Positions 1-7,505 of a DNA stretch of 18,892 nucleotides are shown here, in pieces. The notes beneath the pieces are model-generated. The model made no database searches. It had not been told where the DNA came from and saw only the letters and a program-made list of their open reading frames with translations. Source of the stretch: Alcaligenaceae bacterium (GTDB lineage: Bacteria > Pseudomonadota > Gammaproteobacteria > Burkholderiales > Burkholderiaceae_B). Location: contig CANCRX010000058.1 of the NCBI GenBank assembly GCA_947380655.1, positions 1 through 18,892 of the forward strand, read 5' to 3'. The position numbers and the translations under genes were made by a program. The first letter of the stretch is position 1, and every line of letters begins with the position of its first letter.

Positions 1-1
1 G

Positions 2-64
2 TTGTACCGGCTCAAAGACATTGAGGCCTATGAAAAAGCCTGTCTGATCCGGAAAGTGTTCTAG
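2..64 (+). CDS. C-terminal tail of a possible excisionase-like / HTH DNA-binding protein (5' end outside window)
   Basis: An open frame enters from the left edge and stops with TAG at 62-64. The 20 visible residues (YRLKDIEAYEKACLIRKVF after a leading Leu) resemble the end of small helix-turn-helix proteins of the excisionase/AlpA/HTH_17 type, where a beta-wing ends in R-Y-R/L-x-D-I/L-E-A-[YW] followed by a short helix. Only this tail can be seen, so the family call rests on one short motif. The gene points at the 3' end of the tRNA-Ser gene 71 bases away, which would fit the end of an integrated element lying to the left. It could equally be an ordinary small regulator. Confidence 0.4.
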   Translation: MYRLKDIEAYEKACLIRKVF

Positions 65-135
65 GAGCGCACCTAGAGAGGCCCCGAACGGGTTGTAAAT
101 TGTTCGAACGACTTTGAATCAGTTCGAAATAGTTT

Positions 136-225
<90 letters not shown>

Positions 226-253
226 TGCAGTTTTCTATCTGGTCAAGCCCGCT

Positions 254-262
254 ATTCTAGCA
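254..262 (-). promoter_or_regulatory. possible extended -10 promoter of tRNA-Ser
   Basis: On the minus strand TGCTAGAAT reads as an extended -10 element (TG-N-TAGAAT) about 29 bases before the mature tRNA 5' end, leaving a short 5' leader for RNase P. I see no good -35, so this is a weak call. Confidence 0.3.
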
Positions 263-317
263 GAATCCCATTGAATCCCGCTAAACTAGCTTTGGATTCT
301 CCAATGAGGCTTTCCTG

Positions 318-1088
318 ATGCTTTTTCTGCTTTCTCCCGCCAAAAAGCTGGATTACGACTCGGTAGTCGCGACCCAGACCCATACACAACCCATTTTTGT
401 TAAAGAAGCGGCGGCGCTGATCAAAGTGCTTAAAAACAAGTCAGTCGACGATGTGTCTGCGTTGATGGACTTAAGTCCTGCGCTATCTCAGCTAAACGTC
501 GAGCGTTATGCCGCATGGAAACCCAGCTTTAACCAGGACAATGCGCGTCAGGCCGTATTGGCCTTCAATGGCGATGTGTACGAGGGCATGGAGGCGTCAA
601 CGCTGAGCGAAAAAGATTTGCTCTGGGCCCAGGACCATGTCGCCATTCTGAGTGGTTTATATGGGGTGTTGCGCCCGCTTGATCTGATGAGGCCCTACCG
701 GTTGGAAATGGGGACGAGACTGGCTAATCCTTCGGGGAGTAATTTATATGCCTTCTGGGCCAAGACTATTGCGCCTTATCTCAACGAGCGATTAGCGGCA
801 GACAAGTCCCCCATTATTATTAATCTCGCCTCAGAAGAGTATTTCAAATCTGTCGATCTGAAATCACTCAAGGCACGCGTGGTGCAGTGCGTATTTCAGG
901 ACGGTAAAAAAGGTGTGTTCAAGGTGGTGAGCTTTCACGCCAAGCGCGCACGTGGACTGATGGCACGCTATGCGATTGAGCACCGCGTGACCAAGCCCGA
1001 AGGACTTAGAAAATTTGATAGTGAGGGGTATGCATATACGCCAGAGCTTTCAACCGAAGACAAACTCGTATTTCGCAGGGAAGAATAG
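318..1088 (+). CDS. yaaA: peroxide stress protein YaaA (UPF0246/DUF328)
   Basis: A 256-residue protein of the usual family length. It begins MLFLLSPAKKLDY, the family's characteristic N terminus (SPAK-L), and carries the conserved LSGLYGVLRPLDLMRPYRLEMG segment near residues 110-135, then NLASEEYFKSV and a KGARG-like C-terminal stretch (HAKRARGLMARY). In E. coli YaaA is induced by OxyR, binds DNA and limits free intracellular iron during H2O2 stress; the same role is inferred here. A GAGG ribosome site at 306-309 lies 8 bases before the ATG. Just upstream an imperfect hairpin (269-278 with 294-306, three-base bulge) reaches the edge of this site. The patatin gene begins 1 base after its stop, so the two are probably co-transcribed. 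Confidence 0.95.
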   Translation: MLFLLSPAKKLDYDSVVATQTHTQPIFVKEAAALIKVLKNKSVDDVSALMDLSPALSQLNVERYAAWKPSFNQDNARQAVLAFNGDVYEGMEASTLSEKDLLWAQDHVAILSGLYGVLRPLDLMRPYRLEMGTRLANPSGSNLYAFWAKTIAPYLNERLAADKSPIIINLASEEYFKSVDLKSLKARVVQCVFQDGKKGVFKVVSFHAKRARGLMARYAIEHRVTKPEGLRKFDSEGYAYTPELSTEDKLVFRREE

Positions 1089-1089
1089 C

Positions 1090-2262
1090 TTGACTACTAA
1101 AAAATTGAAAATACCCGACTATCCTCGGATCGCACTTGTTTTGCAGGGTGGAGGGGCGCTGGGCTCCTACCAGGCTGGCGTATTTGAGGGGTTGAAAGAG
1201 GTCAATCTCAATCCGACCTGGCTTGCCGGCATTTCAATCGGTTCACTGAATTGCGCCATTATTGCCGGTAACCCCCCACATAAAAGGGTGCAGCAGCTGA
1301 GAGATTTTTGGGACACGATATGTCGACCTCCCTCAGCGCTAGAGGGGGCTATGGCTTCTATGTTTAATCTCTTGGGAGCGAGCGCGAAAGGTTTGTCGGA
1401 TTTCACCTCCACGCATACCGATAAATTTTTCGGATCTGCTGCGGCCATGCAGGCGATTGTCCAGGGGCAGGCAGGGTTTTTTACTCCAAGACCGTTCGCC
1501 CCAGGCGTTGGTACACCTGCTACGGTGAGTTATTACGACACCTCGCCTCTGTATGAGACGCTCGAACGATTTGCCGATTTTGATCGTATTAACAGCGGTG
1601 AGATGCGCGTCTCGATTGGTGCGACAAATGTCAAAAGCGGTAATTTTGTTTTTTTTGATACCAACGATATGAAACTCAAACCCGAGCATTTTGTGGCTTC
1701 GGGTGCTTTGCCCCCTGGTTTTCCTGCGGTAGAAATAGATGGTGAGTTTTATTGGGATGGAGGGTGCGTATCGAATACCCCCCTTCACTACATCATCAAT
1801 ACCTTGCCACGAAAAGATACCTTGGTTTTTCAGGTTGATTTATGGAGTGCGCGTGGTGAGTTGCCAACTGATATCTTCTCAGTCTTGGAGCGCCAAAAAG
1901 ACATTCAATACTCAAGTCGAACACGTGAGGTGACTCACTACATCAATGATTTACAAAGAATGCGGCAGTTTGTCTGGGATACGATCGAACGTGTCCCAGC
2001 CTCCGTCAGAAAAAAGGATCCCTGGTTCAATGAGATGCATGAATTTATGTACGGCGGGCGCTACAACTGCATTCATCTGATTTATAAAAACAAAATGAAA
2101 GCGGGGCACTATAAAGATTTTGAGTTTAGTCACGAAACTATGGAGCATCACTGGAAGACTGGACTGGAAGACATGCGACGTACGCTTGAAAATCCAAGCT
2201 GTCTGGATATGCCGCCCCCAGGTGTTAATTTTGTAGATTACGACGTTCATCGTCATCAGTAG
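1090..2262 (+). CDS. patatin-like phospholipase with C-terminal DUF3734
   Basis: The product is a predicted serine acyl-hydrolase of the patatin fold. From the chosen start the oxyanion loop GGGALG is at residues 20-25, the nucleophile elbow GISIG puts the catalytic Ser at 49, and the partner Asp sits in DGG (about D223), completing the Ser-Asp dyad. The C-terminal third (LWSARGELPTDIFSVLERQKDIQYSSRTREV and onward) matches the DUF3734 tail found on many proteobacterial patatins. I chose TTG at 1090: AGGGAA at 1077-1082 is well spaced before it, and it leaves 390 residues. An upstream ATG at 1015 would force a 74-base overlap with yaaA and a non-conserved extension. No signal peptide is seen, so it is probably cytoplasmic or membrane-associated. 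The natural lipid is unknown. Confidence 0.9.
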   Translation: MTTKKLKIPDYPRIALVLQGGGALGSYQAGVFEGLKEVNLNPTWLAGISIGSLNCAIIAGNPPHKRVQQLRDFWDTICRPPSALEGAMASMFNLLGASAKGLSDFTSTHTDKFFGSAAAMQAIVQGQAGFFTPRPFAPGVGTPATVSYYDTSPLYETLERFADFDRINSGEMRVSIGATNVKSGNFVFFDTNDMKLKPEHFVASGALPPGFPAVEIDGEFYWDGGCVSNTPLHYIINTLPRKDTLVFQVDLWSARGELPTDIFSVLERQKDIQYSSRTREVTHYINDLQRMRQFVWDTIERVPASVRKKDPWFNEMHEFMYGGRYNCIHLIYKNKMKAGHYKDFEFSHETMEHHWKTGLEDMRRTLENPSCLDMPPPGVNFVDYDVHRHQ

Positions 2263-2271
2263 TCCCAAACG

Positions 2272-2982
2272 TTACCTGGGCAAGTTGGATGGTCGGGCAT
2301 TTTGCAGCATGGCTAAAGTGATCTCCCGCACTTTTGCTTTGCTTGCTGCGATGTGGGTGCGGATCAAGTGCTGCGCCTGTTGACTATCCTGCATGAGGAT
2401 CGACCTCAAGATGGCGCTATGTTCGCGAAAGGTATCCACAATACGATTTTGCTGCGTAAAGTCCAGGCGACGCACCAACCTGATGCGTTCGGTAATATCC
2501 GTGTGTGCCCTGACCATCTCGGCGTTACCGAGTGCTGCAACCAGGCCCTGATGGAATCCTTCATCGAGTGTGCCCACCTCCAAACCCACTGAGGGCATGA
2601 GTGTCTCGTCAACATCCCAGATATCTAGCATTGTTTGTAAGGCCGCATGACAATCTGTTGTCGCACAAAGCTGCGCAACACAATGCGTTTCAATCAGTAA
2701 GCGAAAATCATAGAGTTCGTCGAGTTTCGCGAAATTAACGGGTACGACCTGCCAGCCCACTTTGGGAATCGCAATGACAAAGCCTTCATATTGCAAACGC
2801 TGAAGGGCTTGTCTCAAAGGCGTTCGACTGACGGAAACTGTTTTAGATAACGTGTTTTCGGATAACAAGTCCCCGGGCATTAAGGTGAAACTAAAAATCT
2901 GCTGCTTGATTGTTAAATAAGCGTGATCGGCGAGATTGCCCGCACCCGTACCTAAAGAACCCGTGAGGATCGCCGCTTCCAT
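2272..2982 (-). CDS. GntR-family regulator, FadR/FCD subfamily
   Basis: A 236-residue regulator. Residues about 18-83 form the GntR winged helix (YLTIKQQIFSFTLMPGDLLSENTLSKTVSVSRTPLRQALQ-RL in outline, with the typical SRTPLR recognition helix). The rest is an all-helical FCD effector domain with spaced histidines (ETH, FHQGL, REHSAIL, RTHIAASK) that usually bind a metal and a carboxylate-type ligand. The ATG shares one base with the TAA of the allophanate hydrolase gene (TAATG), so translation is coupled and the regulator is the last gene of the operon. It probably controls this operon through the palindrome at 7351-7362. Its stop is 9 bases from the convergent patatin stop, with no clear terminator between. 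Confidence 0.92.
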   Translation of the reverse strand: MEAAILTGSLGTGAGNLADHAYLTIKQQIFSFTLMPGDLLSENTLSKTVSVSRTPLRQALQRLQYEGFVIAIPKVGWQVVPVNFAKLDELYDFRLLIETHCVAQLCATTDCHAALQTMLDIWDVDETLMPSVGLEVGTLDEGFHQGLVAALGNAEMVRAHTDITERIRLVRRLDFTQQNRIVDTFREHSAILRSILMQDSQQAQHLIRTHIAASKAKVREITLAMLQNARPSNLPR

Positions 2983-4760
2983 TATGGTCTCGCAAGTGAC
3001 GCAATATAGGCGCGCCAACCACCCATGTGAGTGACGTCTTGTGCCTGTTCGATGGCCCACGGTTCACAGATAAATCCTTTCACCCAAGTGCCGTCTTGGA
3101 GTTCTACCGATCCGAGCCCAAGTGGTGCTGGAATCAGTGACAGAAACGAACCAACATGCTCGGACGGCATTTCATAGACCTCAAGTTCGATGGAACGGCC
3201 ATTCGTGGCTGTTCTGACAAGTCCGGGTTTTGGGGGCGTGGTATTGGCTAAGGCATAGAGCTGATAACTAGCACTTGTGCGTGTGCGTGCGATCAGGCGG
3301 CACTCTCTGTCTACTAATTGCTGGTGTAGTGGCATACCTTTCAGATGTGCACCCACAACCGCGATCAGGAGGTGGTCGTGATTCTTTTTGGGCGTTGCTT
3401 CAGGCGCCCCAGGCGCCAGGGTTTGGAGGGCTTGCCACTGAGCGCCAAGCGATAGCAAGGACTGGTCATAGCCGCCGGGCGCAATAAATGTCACACCGAA
3501 AGGCATATTAGATTCTGTTAGCCCTGCAGGCACGGCGATCGCCGACATCCCGAGAAGATTAACAAAGTTGGTATAGGTGCCTAACTCACTATTGCGCAAT
3601 ACGGGTTCTGCGGCGACCTGTGCCAAGGTTGGGTGGGTAGGTGCTGTGGGTACCAAGAGCGCGTCACATTCAGACCAGATGCTCTGGGTAGAAATGGCGA
3701 GTTCTTTAAGTAAATAAAGGGCTTTGAACGCATCTGCAGCTGAAAATTTTTCCGCTAAGCCTACGACTTTGCGAACGGTTGGATCGATTGCCTCTGGGTC
3801 GCTAGCCAGCAAGCGTTCTATCGTGACGTAGCGTTCCGCAACCCAGGGACCGTTATAGAGTAACGCTGCGATTTTATCGAGTCCACTGAAGTCAATCTCA
3901 GTGATCGTAGCGCCCATATTGCGTGCGGTGATGAGCGCCTGATCGTAGGCGTTTTTGTACTCCGTATTTCCCATAAACTGCGGTGTGATGGGGATTCCCA
4001 AACGCAGTTTCGCGGGGAACCGCGAAACGATCGGACGCACAGGATGAAATTGGGGCTCGTGCGCAAGGTCGGCCGCTGTTGACTGCATAACAGATAAAAC
4101 TGTTGCTGCATCCATCGCAGTCCCTGCAAAAATGGATAAACAGTCCAATGTTTTGCATGCAGGAAGCACGCCTTCAATACTCACCAAACCTGGGGTAGGT
4201 TTCATCCCGACAATATTGTTAAAGCCTGCCGGGACACGACCAGAACCTGCCGTATCCGTACCAAGACTAAAACAGGCCAGGCCACGTGCGACCACAGATG
4301 CTGAGCCAGAGCTTGAGCCACCACTGACATAGTCAGGGTTAAAGGTATTAGGGACCGCGCCATAGGGTGAGCGTGTCCCTACCAGTCCGGTTGCAAACTG
4401 ATCCAGGTTGGTCTTGCCAATCAGGATTGCTCCCGCTTGCATGAGTTTTTGAACCGCCACGGCCGTATCTGAGGCGGTATGTGCAAAAGCCGGACAGGCA
4501 GCGGTCGTGACCCAGTTCTTGATATCGATGTTGTCTTTTACTGCAAAGGGAATGCCTAGCAGCGGCAAGCTCGCCTGATCAGAAGATTGAATCGCGGCTA
4601 ATTGTGCCTCGATTTGCTCTTCACTCGCCAACCATATCCACGCCGGATCAGGCTCAATCGCCTGGCTAGCACGCAGATTTTTCATATGCGATGTGATGAA
4701 GGCACGGGGTGATTGTTTACCCGACAAATAAGCGTGCCGAAGTCCTGAAAGGGCAATCAT
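2982..4760 (-). CDS. atzF: allophanate hydrolase (AtzF type)
   Basis: A 592-residue amidase-signature enzyme that splits allophanate to ammonia and CO2 (directly or through N-carboxycarbamate), the last step of ATP-dependent urea, biuret or cyanurate breakdown. The catalytic triad is visible with the family's spacing: Lys75 (AVKDNID), cis-Ser149 (GGSSSGSA) and nucleophile Ser173 (GTDTAGSGRVPAG). After about residue 455 comes the separate C-terminal domain seen in AtzF (VVGAHLKGMPLHQQL, ending near the C terminus with a GFICEPWA segment). That extra domain favours allophanate hydrolase over a generic amidase or GatA. The ATG overlaps the ATPase stop by four bases (ATGA, 4757-4760). No urea carboxylase, biuret hydrolase or cyanurate hydrolase gene lies in the window, so the source of allophanate must be encoded elsewhere. 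Confidence 0.92.
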   Translation of the reverse strand: MIALSGLRHAYLSGKQSPRAFITSHMKNLRASQAIEPDPAWIWLASEEQIEAQLAAIQSSDQASLPLLGIPFAVKDNIDIKNWVTTAACPAFAHTASDTAVAVQKLMQAGAILIGKTNLDQFATGLVGTRSPYGAVPNTFNPDYVSGGSSSGSASVVARGLACFSLGTDTAGSGRVPAGFNNIVGMKPTPGLVSIEGVLPACKTLDCLSIFAGTAMDAATVLSVMQSTAADLAHEPQFHPVRPIVSRFPAKLRLGIPITPQFMGNTEYKNAYDQALITARNMGATITEIDFSGLDKIAALLYNGPWVAERYVTIERLLASDPEAIDPTVRKVVGLAEKFSAADAFKALYLLKELAISTQSIWSECDALLVPTAPTHPTLAQVAAEPVLRNSELGTYTNFVNLLGMSAIAVPAGLTESNMPFGVTFIAPGGYDQSLLSLGAQWQALQTLAPGAPEATPKKNHDHLLIAVVGAHLKGMPLHQQLVDRECRLIARTRTSASYQLYALANTTPPKPGLVRTATNGRSIELEVYEMPSEHVGSFLSLIPAPLGLGSVELQDGTWVKGFICEPWAIEQAQDVTHMGGWRAYIASLARP

Positions 4761-5542
4761 GCGCGCATCTCCCTTTGGAATACTTCCAAAGCATGTGCTT
4801 TAGTCGCGATAAAAAAAGGATCGCTGACCGCTTCAGGCGCACGAGGCTTAGGCATATCAAAGTCGATAAATTCAGCGATGCGTGTCGGCCGGCGTGTCAG
4901 CAGCAAAATTTTATCGGCCAGGAATACTGCGTCTTCAAGATCGTGCGAAACGATCATCATTGTCACGCCAGTTGCGAGGTTCGCTTCTTGAAGTTTTGCC
5001 CGGATGAACAATGTCATTTCAAAATCAAGCGCTGAAAAGGGCTCATCCAGAAACAGCACTTCAGGTCGTGTGGCAAGCGCGCGCATGATGCATACGGTTT
5101 GCTGTTGGCCGCCCGAAAGCTCGTAAGGATAGAGCTTGAGATTGAAACGGATTTCAAATAAAGCGATCAGTTCATCAACGCGTCTTTTGACTTCTTCTTT
5201 TTTAACGCCTTTGCGCTTAAGAGGATAGGCGATGTTGTCCCACGCACTCATCCAGGGAAAAAGGGCATCCCTATAATTTTGAAAAACATAGCCAATACTG
5301 GTGTCTTTGAGCGATTTGCCATCGAACAGAATCTGACCGCCATCGATTGGCATCAGGCCAGAGATCATATTGATCAGTGTTGATTTACCACAGCCATTGG
5401 GGCCGAAAATCGAAACTATTTTTCCCTTTGGGATATTTAAATCAAAGTCTTCGTAAAGCGGTGCACCACCAAAGGCTTTATTCAAGCCACGGATGGTGAC
5501 ATGCGTGCCTGCAGGCTGGGGACTTTCAAGAATCGTGCTCAT
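4757..5542 (-). CDS. ABC transporter ATP-binding protein, nitrate/sulfonate/taurine (NitT/TauT) type
   Basis: A 261-residue ATPase that powers uptake through the permease encoded next to it. All nucleotide-binding motifs are intact: Walker A GPNGCGKS (47-54), Q-loop Gln88 (VFQNYRDALFPWM), signature LSGGQ (142-146), Walker B VLFLDE (162-167), D-loop SALD and switch His200 (IVSHDLEDA). The length and the LFPWM stretch after the Q-loop are typical of SsuB/TauB/NrtD proteins. Its ATG overlaps the permease stop in an ATGA, and its own stop overlaps the atzF start the same way. The substrate is not readable from the sequence; context points to a urea-like or carbamoyl nitrogen compound. Confidence 0.93.
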   Translation of the reverse strand: MSTILESPQPAGTHVTIRGLNKAFGGAPLYEDFDLNIPKGKIVSIFGPNGCGKSTLINMISGLMPIDGGQILFDGKSLKDTSIGYVFQNYRDALFPWMSAWDNIAYPLKRKGVKKEEVKRRVDELIALFEIRFNLKLYPYELSGGQQQTVCIMRALATRPEVLFLDEPFSALDFEMTLFIRAKLQEANLATGVTMMIVSHDLEDAVFLADKILLLTRRPTRIAEFIDFDMPKPRAPEAVSDPFFIATKAHALEVFQREMRA

Positions 5543-6309
5543 GCTTTGCCGCTCCAGTGAATCAGGTGTTTTTCAAGCATCATGAACAAGACATTTAATC
5601 CATATCCCACCGCGCCGGTAATGATGATCGAGCTGTACATTTCTTTTACATTGAAGACCTGTTGCGCATCGATAATCCTATGCCCAAGTCCATCCTCAGA
5701 ACCAATAAACATTTCGGCAACAATCACAATCACGAGTGCCATTGAGATACCGCTGCGCAGTCCGACGAAGGTCTGAGGCAGGCTCTCCATCAGCAGCACA
5801 TCTTTAAAAATATAGCGTTTAGGTATGCCCATCGTCATTGCTGCCATGACGCGTGTTTTCTTTGCATTCATCACGCCGTAGGCACTGTTGAACAAAATCA
5901 CTAGCACCGCTGCAAAGGCTGCGATAGCGACTTTGTTCAGATCCGTGATGCCAAAGATCAGCAAAAACAAGGGGATCAGTGCTGACGAGGGTGTTGAACG
6001 AAAAAAATCAACCAAAAATTCAACGCTCCGATAAATACTCCTTGAGCTGCCAAGTGCAATGCCTAGAGGAACACCTATCACTGTGGCGACACCGAAGGCA
6101 TAGAGTGTTCTGCGCAGTGTTGCCAGCAGATCAATATTCATTGCACCTGAAATCAGTGATTTCCAAAGAAAAATCAGCGTATCTCCGGGAGGGGGGAGCA
6201 AAACAGGTTTGACCCACTTTGCGGAGATGGCGAGTTCCCATAGGGCCAGCAACAGCAGGGGGCCAACCAGAGGTAGCAGTACGGAGAGTTTGAATTTCGG
6301 CATCCTCAT
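5539..6309 (-). CDS. ABC transporter permease, NitT/TauT (SsuC-like) type
   Basis: A 256-residue integral membrane protein of the BPD-transporter family. Hydrophobic segments lie near residues 10-30, 70-90, 108-145, 185-210 and 230-248. The cytoplasmic EAA-like coupling loop is at about 148-190 (KKTRVMAAMTMGIPKRYIFKDVLLMESLPQTFVGLRSG), with the usual A..MG and P..F.GLR pattern. The N-terminal region (LWELAISAKWVKPVLLPPPGDT) is characteristic of SsuC/TauC relatives. The ATG at 6309 is 4 bases past the stop of the binding-protein gene, with GGAG at about 6318-6321 as ribosome site. A second ATG two codons in is possible. Confidence 0.93.
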   Translation of the reverse strand: MRMPKFKLSVLLPLVGPLLLLALWELAISAKWVKPVLLPPPGDTLIFLWKSLISGAMNIDLLATLRRTLYAFGVATVIGVPLGIALGSSRSIYRSVEFLVDFFRSTPSSALIPLFLLIFGITDLNKVAIAAFAAVLVILFNSAYGVMNAKKTRVMAAMTMGIPKRYIFKDVLLMESLPQTFVGLRSGISMALVIVIVAEMFIGSEDGLGHRIIDAQQVFNVKEMYSSIIITGAVGYGLNVLFMMLEKHLIHWSGKA

Positions 6310-6313
6310 CGGA

Positions 6314-7300
6314 TCAGACTCCGTAAATCAGAGATTTGACGTCGACTTTTTGGGTGAAGATTTTGCGCTCTGTAAACACATCGAAATACTTTTGAAAGGC
6401 GGCGATGTCACTTGGGGTGAACTCGTTGTACATGACGAAATTCGCAATCGGAACTTCTTTGGCAATTGAGCCATCGATCGAAGTGTATTTGTCCAGGGAA
6501 GGGCGTGAGGCTTCGGGGTTTTTTCTGACGAAATCCACACCTTTCGCGTAGGCAGCCAAAAACTTTTTTACATCCTCAGGGCTTTCTTTGATTAGCGCCG
6601 TGCTCAACGATGCTGTACCGCCGAACCAGGGAGCATCCGCATCATCAAGCACATATTTTGAAATCACGCCGGTCTCAAGGATTTTGCTTTGTTCTTTGAC
6701 GCGACCGATCGTGCCGCTTGGCTCAAGCGTATAGACCGCATCAATCTGACCTGCCACGAGCGCGGGCACATGTTGACCGACTGGCAGTTCGATCGGCTTG
6801 ATGTCACCTAGACCATTTTTTTCCAAAATAATTTTGGTTAGTACAACGTTTTGAATGCCAGGACCGCAGGCAATCCGTGCGCCTTTGAGGTCTTTAATGG
6901 ATTTTGCTTTGCTATCCATCGGGACCAGGAATTCGTCCAGCACATACTTGTGATTGGAAGGGTTAGAGCAAATGATTTTGAACAGGTTGGGAGAGGTAAT
7001 TTCCCCTAAAGCCAAGGCGGCTGAGGCCGTGCCATTGGCTGAGCCGTGAATCCGTCCGGCAACCATTGCTTCAACGATCTGTGAGGGGCTGGCAAATTTA
7101 ACTGCCTCGACATCGAGCCCGACTTCCTTGAAATATCCTTTTTCCAGCGCCACGTAAAAGGGCAGGCCCGCTGCGATGGGCCAGTAACCCATCAGAATTT
7201 TCCCGCCTGCTGCGCGTGTGACCGCCGGAAGCATGGACATCAGTGCCGACCCGGCACCCATAGTTAACAGTTGACGACGGCGATTCGAGGTTTGGCGCAT
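6314..7300 (-). CDS. ABC transporter substrate-binding protein, NMT1/SsuA-like, probable Tat export
   Basis: A 328-residue periplasmic binding protein and first gene of the operon. The N terminus NRRRQLLTMG followed by a hydrophobic stretch and a cleavage region near AVTRAAGG looks like a twin-arginine signal. The mature part shows the NMT1/SsuA pattern: YWPIAAGLPFYVALEKGYFKEVGLDV, then PSQIVEAMVAGRI, VALVAGQIDAVYTLEPS, ending in the typical helical lobe. I chose ATG 7300 because AAGGAA sits just before it; an ATG nine codons earlier has no ribosome site. It defines the ligand of the transporter, which I cannot name from sequence. Related binding proteins take sulfonates, nitrate, pyrimidines or guanidine-like compounds. 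Confidence 0.9.
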   Translation of the reverse strand: MRQTSNRRRQLLTMGAGSALMSMLPAVTRAAGGKILMGYWPIAAGLPFYVALEKGYFKEVGLDVEAVKFASPSQIVEAMVAGRIHGSANGTASAALALGEITSPNLFKIICSNPSNHKYVLDEFLVPMDSKAKSIKDLKGARIACGPGIQNVVLTKIILEKNGLGDIKPIELPVGQHVPALVAGQIDAVYTLEPSGTIGRVKEQSKILETGVISKYVLDDADAPWFGGTASLSTALIKESPEDVKKFLAAYAKGVDFVRKNPEASRPSLDKYTSIDGSIAKEVPIANFVMYNEFTPSDIAAFQKYFDVFTERKIFTQKVDVKSLIYGV

Positions 7301-7350
7301 GGCATTTCCTTTGGTTGATCGACTCATAGAAGATTGAAATCACGCTGGTG

Positions 7351-7362
7351 TACAAGCTTGTA
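7351..7362. promoter_or_regulatory. perfect palindrome TACAAGCTTGTA, candidate GntR operator
   Basis: TACAAGCTTGTA is a perfect 12-base palindrome. Operators of FCD-type GntR proteins are short palindromes of this general kind. It covers the predicted +1 (about 7356) of the sigma-54 promoter beside it, a good place for a repressor. The partly overlapping CTTGTATGCAAG (7357-7368) is a second imperfect dyad. The likely binding protein is the GntR regulator at the operon's end. This is inferred from position and symmetry. Confidence 0.5.
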
Positions 7363-7366
7363 TGCA

Positions 7367-7382
7367 AGCAATTTGCGTGCCA
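7367..7382 (-). promoter_or_regulatory. sigma-54 (RpoN) promoter of the ABC transporter-atzF-gntR operon
   Basis: The minus strand reads TGGCACG CAAA TTGCT, an exact match to the -24/-12 consensus TGGCACG-N4-TTGC[A/T]. The GG (7381-7380) and GC (7369-7368) pairs are separated by exactly 10 bases. The start would be near 7356, giving an untranslated leader of about 55 bases before the ATG at 7300. Sigma-54 promoters of nitrogen-scavenging operons are usually activated by NtrC. I see no canonical GCAC-N7-GTGC NtrC site in the 120 bases upstream, so the activator is open. Confidence 0.85.
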
Positions 7383-7422
7383 GTTTGTTTCTTTTGAGTG
7401 ATTAAGGAGCGTGCCTAAATAA

Positions 7423-7452
7423 TTGCTAGAAACTGTAGTCGCTTTTCATAAT
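7423..7452 (+). promoter_or_regulatory. possible sigma-70 promoter of the lipoprotein gene
   Basis: TTGCTA (7423-7428) and CATAAT (7447-7452) are 18 bases apart, about 45-50 bases before the lipoprotein ATG. An imperfect dyad (GTAG 7435-7438 with CTAC 7461-7464; CTTTT 7442-7446 with AAAAG 7455-7459) is centred on the -10. Confidence 0.4.
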
Positions 7453-7505
7453 ATAAAAGGCTACGATCTATTCGCTGCTTTTTAACTTAATTCCAAAACA
7501 TATTT

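Noticed and set aside
65..135. Repeated TTCGAA-like motifs beside the tRNA-Ser T arm, as a possible att duplication
   Set aside because: The shared core is only six to eight bases and is palindromic; it does not extend into the rest of the tRNA 3' end as a real attachment duplication would.
1015..1089. Patatin gene starting at ATG 1015 inside yaaA
   Set aside because: It would overlap yaaA by 74 bases and add a non-conserved extension, while TTG 1090 has a well-placed AGGGAA site.
3275..3487. Rightward reading frames opposite the allophanate hydrolase and other long genes
   Set aside because: They lie wholly inside well-supported genes on the other strand, lack recognisable motifs and ribosome sites, and are explained by codon bias of the real genes.
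7328..7505. Guanidine-I (ykkC) riboswitch before the transporter operon
   Set aside because: Guanidine operons often pair such transporters with allophanate hydrolase, but I could not find the conserved riboswitch sequences on the minus strand; the region instead shows a sigma-54 promoter and a palindrome.
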